DNA from: Bacillota bacterium
GTDB lineage: Bacteria; Bacillota; Clostridia; Lachnospirales; Lachnospiraceae
Direction of reading: 5' to 3'
DNA length: 29,324 nucleotides
NCBI GenBank assembly: GCA_023415475.1
Contig: JAEZKL010000018.1
Coordinates: forward strand, 1 to 29,324
Of the stretch, positions 23,231 through 29,324 are shown one piece after another (position 1 is the first letter of the stretch; every line of letters starts with the position of its first letter). A model generated the notes under the pieces. The model did not search any database. It was not told where the DNA came from and was given only the letters and a program-made list of their open reading frames with translations. A program made the translations under genes and the position numbers.

Positions 23231-24574
23231 CTACAGCTTCGGCTCTACTCTCTTACCGATCGTCCGCTCAACAATATAAGCATTCTCCAGTAGCTCCTGA
23301 TCCGTCAATGCGGTCAGTTGAAGTACCATGGGCATGCCATCTTCCTTCTCTCCGTATGGTATTGTGATTGCAGGTAACTCGGTATACTGAAGGATACTGC
23401 TGAAGCTATACATGATACAGAAGTCCGTTCCCTTTAGCTGTTCTCGAATATTCTGCATGCTCTCTGTACGATCCCGTAGGATATTACGGTAAGGAGCATC
23501 ATCCAGGTTCCCGGAGGCATTCTCTTCGGCATCCGTAAGTAAGGTCTGTCCGTACCTGAGTGCCTTCTCCGCATTGCGGTTATTATAATCTATGATGTCC
23601 TTCAGTGTTCTGATCGGATACCCCTCCGGAAGCTCCTTCAGATACTGATTCATTGCATGCTTAAACTCAAATTTCATTACATCCATGATGTAAGGAGTCT
23701 CGGGAATCTCCATCCTCTTGATGATGGCTCCTGCTTCCTCCAGCTTCTGCACCGCTTCCTCCGTATATTCGAGCCATTCCTCCGAATCCTTTGCCTTCCA
23801 GGTGTTATAGGCGATGACCTTCCCCTTAATACTCTCCTGCTTATCTCTCACTACCTCTTGACCGGTCAGAGCAGCGAACAGGATAGCCGCATCTTCTACC
23901 GTTCTGGTAAATGGTCCGGCGGTATCAAGCGTAAAGCTGATTGGGATGATACCCTTCTGGCTGATGGCTCCGGTGCTGGGGCGAAAGCCTACGATACCGC
24001 TGGCAATTCCCGGTCCTACGATGGAGTTACAGGTATCCGTACCGATCGATGCTGTACACAGATTTGCCGAAGCGGCCACACCGGAACCGGAGCTGGAGCC
24101 GGAAGGATCCTTCTCCCTGTTGTAAGCATTCTTTACCTGTCCTCCTCGGGAGCTGTAGCCATTCGGCATATGATCTGTCATGTAGTTCGCGAATTCCGTC
24201 ATATTGGTCTTGCCCAGTATTACGGCACCGTTCTCTCTCAATCTCTTCACAAGCTCTGCATCGGAAGCTGCGATAGAATCTGCTAAGGCAAGTGACCCTG
24301 CCGAGGTATGCATCCGGTCAGCCGTATCAATATTGTCCTTGATTAAGACTGGGACTCCATAGAGCAGCTTGTCATTCTGAAACCCAATTCTATCAAGCTC
24401 TTCCGCTATCATCAGCGCATCGGGATTGATCTCCAGTACACTGTTCAGTCCATCTTCTCCTTGATCGTACTTCTTAATCCGATGAAGATAGCTCTGAACC
24501 GCTTCCTTCACGGTTAATGTCTTATTTCGATACATATCCTGCAATTTAGCTATTGTAGTTTCATTCAGGTTCAT
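23231..24574 (-). CDS. Amidase-signature family enzyme
   Basis: 447 aa; ATG with AAAGGAG 11 nt upstream. The Ser-cisSer-Lys triad can be placed as K79 (VPVLIKDN), S160 (DPSGSSSGSG) and S184 (GTDTCNSIV), with the spacing of 24 residues between the two serines seen in GatA. These enzymes hydrolyse amide bonds. The lack of gatC/gatB neighbours and the short length argue against the tRNA amidotransferase subunit. Oddly, the usual Gly-Gly before the nucleophile is Cys182-Asn183, which may alter the oxyanion hole or substrate range. It is about 290 bp from the ABC operon and behind its terminator, so it needs its own promoter; a TATAAT at 24639-24644 (minus strand) is a weak candidate. Confidence 0.9.
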   Translation of the reverse strand: MNLNETTIAKLQDMYRNKTLTVKEAVQSYLHRIKKYDQGEDGLNSVLEINPDALMIAEELDRIGFQNDKLLYGVPVLIKDNIDTADRMHTSAGSLALADSIAASDAELVKRLRENGAVILGKTNMTEFANYMTDHMPNGYSSRGGQVKNAYNREKDPSGSSSGSGVAASANLCTASIGTDTCNSIVGPGIASGIVGFRPSTGAISQKGIIPISFTLDTAGPFTRTVEDAAILFAALTGQEVVRDKQESIKGKVIAYNTWKAKDSEEWLEYTEEAVQKLEEAGAIIKRMEIPETPYIMDVMKFEFKHAMNQYLKELPEGYPIRTLKDIIDYNNRNAEKALRYGQTLLTDAEENASGNLDDAPYRNILRDRTESMQNIREQLKGTDFCIMYSFSSILQYTELPAITIPYGEKEDGMPMVLQLTALTDQELLENAYIVERTIGKRVEPKL

Positions 24575-24715
24575 CGCGATTTAGTCTCCTTTATCCCTTA
24601 TGATCAATATGGAGGCTTCTGCCACTATTTATTTATAAATTATACTACCATTTTATTCATACTTCTACCACAATATCAATCGCACCGGACCATCCTAGGA
24701 AATTGATCATAATGT

Positions 24716-24776
24716 TCAAAAAGGAGCGATGGCACAGTATGTATGGATGATACATAGTTGCTGTGATTCGCTCCTT
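24716..24776 (-). terminator. Terminator of the amino-acid ABC operon
   Basis: On the minus strand a long hairpin: outer stem AAGGAGCGA with TCGCTCCTT (24768-24776 and 24721-24729), inner stems CACAG/CTGTG and TATGTAT/ATACATA, followed by TTTTT. It lies about 85 bp after the ATPase stop. Confidence 0.8.
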
Positions 24777-24859
24777 AATTTATATGAAATAACTGAACTT
24801 ACCATTTCATCTAGTTCATGACAATAGAAAAAACGCGAAGCCGCATGATACCGTATGCT

Positions 24860-25600
24860 CTATTGCTCCTTTAATACTCTTTTTAAGAATTCCTTGGTTC
24901 TATCCTGGGTAGGATTGTTGAAGATCTGCTCCGGAGTACCCTCTTCCGCGATAACTCCCTTATCCATGAATACGACGCGATTAGCAACCTCTTTTGCAAA
25001 GCCCATCTCATGAGTTACAACTAACATCGTAAGTCCGCTCTTCGCCAGCTCCTTCATAACGGCCAGAACCTCGCCGACCATCTCAGGGTCAAGTGCTGAA
25101 GTGGGCTCATCGAACAGCAATACATCCGGTTCCATGGACAATGCTCTTGCAATTGCTACTCTCTGCTTCTGTCCGCCGGAGAGCTGCTTCGGCTTTGCAT
25201 TCACATACTGGTCCATACCTACAACCTTCAGATATTTTAACGCGACCTGTTCCGCCTCTTCCTTTGAGCGCTTAAGTACCTTAATTTGCCCTACGGTACA
25301 GTTACTGATCACGTTATGGTTATTGAATAGATTGAACTGCTGGAATACCATTCCCAGCCTTGTGCGGTATTCATAGATATTATGCTTATCCTCCAGAATA
25401 TTCTCACCGTTATAGATAATAGTACCATCACTCGGCTTCTCCAGCAGGTTAATACAACGTAGTAAGGTTGATTTACCGGAACCGGAAGCACCGATGATGC
25501 ATACAACTTCTCCCCTATTAACGGAGAAATCAATATCCTTTAGGATTTCATTCTCACCAAAGGATTTTTTCAAATGCTGAACGTCAATTACTCTATCCAT
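24860..25600 (-). CDS. Polar amino-acid ABC transporter ATPase
   Basis: 246 aa from the second ATG (25600), because GGAGG lies 5 nt before it; the earlier ATG at 25612 precedes that site. It has Walker A GASGSGKST (about 37-45), the Q-loop VFQQFNL, the ABC signature LSGGQKQRVAIARAL, Walker B VLLFDEPTSALD and the switch histidine in VVTHEMGFA, matching the GlnQ/HisP group. It energises the permease coded 15 bp upstream. It is the last gene of the operon before the terminator. Substrate inferred to be lysine from the riboswitch. Confidence 0.95.
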   Translation of the reverse strand: MDRVIDVQHLKKSFGENEILKDIDFSVNRGEVVCIIGASGSGKSTLLRCINLLEKPSDGTIIYNGENILEDKHNIYEYRTRLGMVFQQFNLFNNHNVISNCTVGQIKVLKRSKEEAEQVALKYLKVVGMDQYVNAKPKQLSGGQKQRVAIARALSMEPDVLLFDEPTSALDPEMVGEVLAVMKELAKSGLTMLVVTHEMGFAKEVANRVVFMDKGVIAEEGTPEQIFNNPTQDRTKEFLKRVLKEQ

Positions 25601-25615
25601 CTCTGCCTCCATTTC

Positions 25616-26383
25616 TTAGCCGCGAAGCTTCTTCACATGATCTTCCGGTCGTTCCACCTGCATCTGGTTACCCGGAATAACGATAAAATTCTCCGGCCCC
25701 TCCAGCTTACGTTCAATCAGACGAAGAATTCTCGTTACTGTCAGAGTCATTACCAGATAAATGATACATGCTACTGTCATGGTCTCAAAGTATCTGAAGT
25801 TATTACCCGCAACAGACTTCGCCATGAAGAACAATTCTGATACGGAGATTACGTTAAGAACTGAGGTATCCTTAATGTTAATAACAAATTCATTACCGAT
25901 TGCAGGTAAGATATTACGAAGTACCTGGGGCAATACCACGTTGAGCATGGTCTTGATATGATTCATACCAATTGCATGTGCCGCCTCGAACTGACCTTTA
26001 TCGATGGAGATAATACCGCCACGAACAATCTCTGCCGTATACGCACCGGTATTAATGGATACGATAAATATCGCTGCCGCCGTACGATCCAAATCAATAC
26101 CTAAGGCCATCGCCGAACCGTAATAGATAACCATCGCCTGTACAATCATAGGAGTTCCGCGGAAAAATTCCACATACGCGGTCAGAATAGCATTTACAAT
26201 AATCAATAATATTCTTTTCGCTCCCCTTTCCGGCATAGGTATCGTACGGATCGTTCCAATTAGCAGACCGATGAACGCACCAAGTATCGTACCTATAATA
26301 GAGATCAACAGAGTAACACCCGCTCCTCTTAGGAACATAGGGTAATTTTCGGAGACGATTTTAACAAACCATTCCCAAGTCAT
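25616..26383 (-). CDS. Polar amino-acid ABC transporter permease (HisM/GlnP type)
   Basis: 255 aa from ATG at 26383 (AAAGG 11 nt upstream); a GTG at 26407 would add 8 residues and has no ribosome site. Hydrophobic segments begin at LRGAGVTLLISIIGTILGAF. The EAA loop (FEAAHAIGMNHIKTMLNVV) that contacts the ATPase is clear, followed by LPQVLRNILPAIGNEF, usual for HisM-family permeases. The expected five or so membrane helices are present. It probably works as a homodimer with the ATPase and the lipoprotein. Cotranscribed with the ATPase gene; the substrate-binding gene is about 295 bp upstream, across a stem-loop. Confidence 0.94.
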   Translation of the reverse strand: MTWEWFVKIVSENYPMFLRGAGVTLLISIIGTILGAFIGLLIGTIRTIPMPERGAKRILLIIVNAILTAYVEFFRGTPMIVQAMVIYYGSAMALGIDLDRTAAAIFIVSINTGAYTAEIVRGGIISIDKGQFEAAHAIGMNHIKTMLNVVLPQVLRNILPAIGNEFVINIKDTSVLNVISVSELFFMAKSVAGNNFRYFETMTVACIIYLVMTLTVTRILRLIERKLEGPENFIVIPGNQMQVERPEDHVKKLRG

Positions 26384-26630
26384 AATGCACCAAACCTTTC
26401 CATCCACAAAAGCATTTATTTGATTATCGGTAACATAGGTACCACTTTATTCATACTTTTTGCGTTATTTCATTTACTTTTTCATCAACGATTCATTGAT
26501 TATGTAATCAAGCGATTGGACCTATCATATCGCTTTACAATCAACACGATGAATGTCAGCTTAGAGGCCTATCATTCATTTTATTACGATTAGTAGTACA
26601 TTTCACTAGGTTTCTATTGTCATAATGAAA

Positions 26631-26665
26631 GGCTGTCCAAAAATAATTATTTTATTTGGACAGCC
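26631..26665 (-). terminator. Intercistronic stem-loop between substrate-binding and permease genes
   Basis: An 11-bp perfect stem GGCTGTCCAAA / TTTGGACAGCC (26631-26641 and 26655-26665) with a 13-nt AT-only loop and a short TTTC tail on the minus strand, just after the lipoprotein stop at 26679. Such hairpins often let the binding protein be made in excess by partial termination or mRNA protection. The remaining 250 bp up to the permease hold no recognised gene. Confidence 0.65.
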
Positions 26666-26678
26666 CCCAAGCTTCACA

Positions 26679-27488
26679 TTATTCTGCTGCAGGTTGATTT
26701 GCAGTAGCAGTAATCATGATGTTGGTGCGATCTTCTTCTGAAATACCTGCTAAAGTCTCATTGATTTTTGCAGTATACTCACTACCCTTTTTGACACCGA
26801 CAGCGATTGCTGTATCATCTTCAGAGGTAACAAATCCATCTGTAAACTCAACCATAGCAAAATTCTCGTTTGCTGCCGAAGCACTTACCCCCTCGGGACG
26901 CTCGGATACATAACCGTCAATCACTCCGGATTCCAGAGCAACTCTCATTGCAGGGAAGCTGTCCATAGCCGGCTGTATAGCAACACCGTTAATCTGCTCG
27001 ATTACTGTATAGTGGAAAGTATTGAGCTGTGCGGTAATCTTTGCTCCTGAGAAATCCTGAATGGAAGTAGCACCTTCATAAGCTCCGCCCTTCTTTACTA
27101 CCATTACTAAGTCAGATTTATAATAATTATCTGAGAAATCAATTGTTTCTTTACGTTCTGCTGTCGGTGACATACCAGCGATAATTGCATCAATCTTACC
27201 AGAGGTTAATGCAGGCACCAGTCCATCCCATTCTGTCTTAACGATTACAAGCTCTTTGCCTAAGTTAGCTGCGATCTTCTTTGCAATCTCTACATCATAG
27301 CCGCCTGCAAATTCCTTGCTGCCTTCAATTGCCACTGCACCATTTGAGTTATCAGCTTGCGTCCAGTTAAAGGGTGCATAGCCCGCTTCCATTCCTACAC
27401 GGAATTTTCCGTCATCCTTCTTAGCACAACCTGCCATCATAACAACAGTCATAGCAAGGATCATCAACATTGCAATTCTTTTCTTCAT
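26679..27488 (-). CDS. Amino-acid ABC transporter substrate-binding lipoprotein (probably lysine)
   Basis: 269 aa; GGGAGGAAT precedes the ATG. Lipoprotein signal peptide with lipobox MAGC (C21), so it is anchored to the outer face of the membrane. The mature part has the family pattern: VGMEAGYAPFNWTQ, GGYDVEIAKKIAANLGKEL, IIAGMSPTAERKETIDFSDNYYKS and DGYVSERPEG, matching SBP_bac_3 (PF00497). The lysine riboswitch about 270 nt upstream suggests lysine as ligand; arginine, ornithine or broad cationic uptake cannot be excluded from sequence. It is the first gene of the operon. Confidence 0.94.
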   Translation of the reverse strand: MKKRIAMLMILAMTVVMMAGCAKKDDGKFRVGMEAGYAPFNWTQADNSNGAVAIEGSKEFAGGYDVEIAKKIAANLGKELVIVKTEWDGLVPALTSGKIDAIIAGMSPTAERKETIDFSDNYYKSDLVMVVKKGGAYEGATSIQDFSGAKITAQLNTFHYTVIEQINGVAIQPAMDSFPAMRVALESGVIDGYVSERPEGVSASAANENFAMVEFTDGFVTSEDDTAIAVGVKKGSEYTAKINETLAGISEEDRTNIMITATANQPAAE

Positions 27489-27754
27489 TAACTATTCCTC
27501 CCGTTTCTTAAGATATTAGTGTGATAATAATATAATAATGAATTCCAACGGAAAAAAATTATTATATTATCAGGTGATTGATGAAGCATTTGAGGCAAAA
27601 GCAGCCCTGCTTCTTTTGTAATATTTATCTCCACCTGCATTAATCTTTTATGCAGATGCCTTAGTATTTTTGGGTTATAAACTTAGCGAAGTTTTATTAT
27701 ATATTAGTAGGTGTAACACGATAGCTGCTTATGTAGACTTTCATGTTATATAAT
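27489..27754 (-). other. Leader between riboswitch terminator and lipoprotein gene
   Basis: 266 bp without a gene. It holds a 13-bp perfect AT-only inverted repeat (27527-27539 with 27558-27570) and two short hairpins near 27590-27615 and 27635-27660 (CTGCAT/ATGCAG). Function not evident. Confidence 0.5.
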
Positions 27755-27998
27755 AAAAAAACCTGAGGTTCGCTCAGGTTAATAATACGCTTATGCCTAA
27801 GTCCCCAAAATCCCTAATGAGATAGCACAACTTGGCAAACCGGGTAGTTCACCAAGACAGTCCTGCAGCTCTTAACTGCAGACCCAGCATACAGCACCGA
27901 GGGATACTATACACTTCGGCGACATTTCCTTCTCTATAGAATCATAGCTCCTTATGCTCCTCTACAGACTGTTAAATATCGCGCCTCTACCTCACCTT
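27755..27998 (-). ncRNA. Lysine riboswitch (L box) with intrinsic terminator
   Basis: The minus strand shows the conserved cores of the lysine aptamer in order: GAGGTAGAGGCGCGA (about 27993-27979), GTCGCCGAAG (27923-27914), CTGGGT...GGACTGTC, and GTGCTATCTCATTA near 27820. P1 forms from TGAGGTAG (27994-27987) with CTATCTCA (27825-27818). The expression platform follows: a hairpin AACCTGAG / CTCAGGTT and seven T (27780-27755). CTTAGG near 27799-27794 can pair with CCTGAG of the terminator as an antiterminator (inferred). When lysine binds, transcription should stop before the importer genes. Confidence 0.93.
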
Positions 27999-28026
27999 TG
28001 AAGATGAGGCCTTATGAAATTACGCT

Positions 28027-28058
28027 ATTATATTACAACAACAAATGTATTATGTCAA
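28027..28058 (-). promoter_or_regulatory. Promoter of the riboswitch-controlled ABC operon
   Basis: On the minus strand a perfect TTGACA (28058-28053), then TAATAT after 17 nt (or an overlapping TATAAT after 20 nt). The start would fall shortly upstream of the aptamer. Confidence 0.7.
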
Positions 28059-28060
28059 TT

Positions 28061-28173
28061 CAAAAAAGTTAGCAAAGCTAACTTTTTATGTATCCTGATT
28101 TCAAAAAAGTTTACATTGTTAACCTTTCTGTATCTTGAAACTAAAAAGTTTACAAAAGACTAGGTTTTTCACA
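28061..28173. repeat. Three degenerate ~40-bp tandem units
   Basis: Units starting at 28061, 28102 and 28141 share AAAAAGTTwrC followed by a partial complementary arm and TTTyTrTATCyTGA. Only the first forms a good hairpin; the second has one mismatch and the third is decayed. Confidence 0.5.
28062..28087. terminator. Bidirectional terminator between the second GNAT gene and the ABC promoter
   Basis: GTTAGC-AAA-GCTAAC (28068-28082) preceded by six A and followed by five T, so it can work on either strand. On the minus strand it would end transcripts from the gene at 28330-29127. Confidence 0.7.
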
Positions 28174-28329
28174 AATAACAAAAAAAAGTACATCCAAACT
28201 ATACTTAGGCCAAGTTTGTGATATATTAAATAAGATGAATGCAAGAAATAACTCAAATGTCGCAATCGATAACAGTTACGATGCTTTAGATTAAAGATCG
28301 TGAGCCCTTATTTTTATCTGCAAAGTTTA
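28088..28329. other. Intergenic stretch with no recognised gene
   Basis: It holds the second and third decayed repeat units and one copy of an imperfect direct repeat (28264-28297). No promoter or coding frame of convincing length was seen. Confidence 0.5.
28264..28297 (+). repeat. Left copy of a ~33-bp imperfect direct repeat bounding the GNAT gene
   Basis: It shares about 29 of 34 positions with 29166-29198 (core GCTTTAGAT, and AGTTrCGAyG before it) in the same orientation, one on each side of the 28330-29127 gene. Confidence 0.5.
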
Positions 28330-29127
28330 TTACTCATTAAATTCAAATCTTATTACTCGATGATTGGCTATAAAACCTGCTTTTTCTAAAGTCTTTTTTG
28401 AGGCATAATTTGGATACCAGCAACCGCAGACAGGTATTTGATTGTTGTTATAACAGTATTCTTTCAGTTTCAAAATAATATATGTTCCAATTCCATTATT
28501 TCTATATTTACTTGCAACTACCATTCCTATGTCATAATAATTTCTACATTGCCATGTCCTTTTACAAGTTCCTGCGCCTAATAGTTCATTACCTGAGTGG
28601 AATACAAACACTTCTTTCATTCGAATTTGTTCATTTAAGTCAGAAAAAAAATCATTCCAACCTTCTGCAATCTTATTTATTTCTAAAAGGCTATTATAAT
28701 CTTCTTTTTTAGCCAATCTCATACTGATATTATCAAACTTAATTGTAGGATAATCGACATCAATATTGTCTCTGAAAACATAAGCACTGCATGATGATTT
28801 CTTTTTAAAATCTAAGCATAGTGACATAAAAATATGGTCATAAGTAATACATTCTGCTGAGTTTATGTAATTCATATCAATTAAGAATTTAAATATTTCC
28901 TGGGCGTGAAGCCTTGCATTTTTTATCAAATAAAACTCCCAAAGAGTTTTATTTAAATCAACACATATATACCCTACCCAAATTGAGTTTTTTTCAATCT
29001 TATAATATTCGCACTCCTGTACATTTTCTTCAGTATTTAACTCTTGGGCATAAAGAAGTTCATCCATATAACAACCTCTCTGCTGTTGTATTTCAGAAAG
29101 AGTTATGACTTTGAATAATTCAATCAT
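28330..29127 (-). CDS. GNAT-family acetyltransferase with extended N-terminal half
   Basis: 265 aa from the ATG at 29127, chosen because GGAGGAG lies just before it; the longer frame from 29145 would swallow that site. The C-terminal half is a clear GNAT domain: IKFDNISMRLAKKEDYNSLL, then VVASKYRNNGIGTYIILKLK with the R-x-x-G-x-G acetyl-CoA loop, and ASKKTLEKAGF near the end. The N-terminal half (about 1-125) is of similar size and may be a decayed second GNAT domain, as in two-domain family members. Substrate unknown. Cytoplasmic. Very AT-rich like its flanks, and bounded by a direct repeat, which may mean it was acquired separately. Confidence 0.82.
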   Translation of the reverse strand: MIELFKVITLSEIQQQRGCYMDELLYAQELNTEENVQECEYYKIEKNSIWVGYICVDLNKTLWEFYLIKNARLHAQEIFKFLIDMNYINSAECITYDHIFMSLCLDFKKKSSCSAYVFRDNIDVDYPTIKFDNISMRLAKKEDYNSLLEINKIAEGWNDFFSDLNEQIRMKEVFVFHSGNELLGAGTCKRTWQCRNYYDIGMVVASKYRNNGIGTYIILKLKEYCYNNNQIPVCGCWYPNYASKKTLEKAGFIANHRVIRFEFNE

Positions 29128-29165
29128 TAATTTCTCCTCCATCATATTTCAGATACTTAATTCTC

Positions 29166-29198
29166 AATTGATATCAGTTGCGACGCTTTAGATAAAGA
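29166..29198 (+). repeat. Right copy of the ~33-bp imperfect direct repeat
   Basis: Partner of 28264-28297. It is followed by a hairpin: ACTGC-TTGC-GCAGT inside an AGAGCA/TGCTCT outer stem (about 29196-29233). Confidence 0.5.
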
Positions 29199-29284
29199 GC
29201 ACTAAACTGCTTGCGCAGTGGTTCTCTTGCTCTAGGTAATTCTTTCCTTTTTTACATTTTATCACTTTATTTACATATGGTAAA

Positions 29285-29319
29285 CCTTTAAAATAAGTTT
29301 CATATTATTTTAAAGGAGG
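29285..29319 (+). promoter_or_regulatory. Shine-Dalgarno site within a 12-bp inverted repeat (gene starts beyond the right edge)
   Basis: CCTTTAAAATAA (29285-29296) and TTATTTTAAAGG (29305-29316) are perfect complements around an 8-nt loop. The right arm overlaps AAAGGAGGT, a strong ribosome site whose start codon must lie just past 29324. Confidence 0.6.
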
Positions 29320-29324
29320 TCATT

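Noticed and set aside
23657..24286. Plus-strand 209-codon frame opposite the amidase gene
   Set aside because: It is a shadow of a clearly conserved enzyme, with no ribosome site and an unnatural composition.
24646..26457. Near-identical 18-nt TACCAyTTTATTCATACT at 24646-24663 and 26440-26457
   Set aside because: A rough estimate shows one such pair with a mismatch is expected by chance in an AT-rich window of this size.
28234..28293. Plus-strand 19-codon peptide ending DNSYDALD, partly echoed at 29166
   Set aside because: Too short and without a ribosome site; kept only as part of the direct repeat.
1..29324. CRISPR arrays, tRNA, rRNA and transposase genes
   Set aside because: None seen; the only tandem repeats are the 9-bp array and the decayed ~40-bp units, which lack spacers.

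Overview
The window is AT-rich DNA that reads as low-GC Clostridia, most likely a Lachnospiraceae-type Firmicute. The signs are strong Shine-Dalgarno sites, frequent GTG/TTG starts, sigma-A type promoters, an SLH-domain surface protein, a Gram-positive style Tad-like gene set with no secretin, and a lysine riboswitch. The family assignments come from motifs read by eye; no search was run.

Positions 1-21651 (minus strand) hold one long gene cluster that reads leftwards from a promoter near 21640 and continues past the left edge. In order of transcription it encodes a MinD/CpaE-like protein with a ruined P-loop, a small two-helix membrane protein, a CpaB-like SAF protein, two more MinD/CpaE-like proteins, a CpaF/TadA-like secretion ATPase with an unusual N-terminal membrane anchor, and a double TadB/TadC-like membrane platform protein. 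These are followed by four small tandem pilin-like paralogues, two giant single-anchor proteins (1019 and 915 aa) with a shared core plus Ig-like repeats alternating with Cys-knuckles, a 350-aa pilin-like protein with Cys clusters, an SLH protein, and a giant secreted protein (at least 1070 codons) truncated by the window edge. Together this looks like a divergent Tad/Flp-type surface filament or adhesin-secretion machine. The inner-membrane motor and platform come first, then candidate filament subunits, then large candidate tip or shaft proteins, then proteins that could tie the structure to the cell wall. No canonical Flp pilin, prepilin peptidase or secretin is visible.

Positions 21541-22466 hold the intergenic region with divergent promoters, then a plus-strand GNAT acetyltransferase. 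Positions 22532-24574 (minus) hold a metallo-beta-lactamase-fold hydrolase and an amidase-signature enzyme, housekeeping or accessory metabolism apparently unrelated to the cluster.

Positions 24716-28058 (minus) form a complete amino-acid ABC importer unit: promoter, lysine riboswitch with its own terminator, substrate-binding lipoprotein, intercistronic stem-loop, permease, ATPase and terminator. The riboswitch makes lysine the best guess for the substrate.

Positions 28062-29324 hold a terminator, degenerate repeats, a second GNAT-like gene bounded by an imperfect direct repeat, and at the right edge a strong Shine-Dalgarno site buried in a 12-bp inverted repeat, belonging to a gene that starts outside the window.
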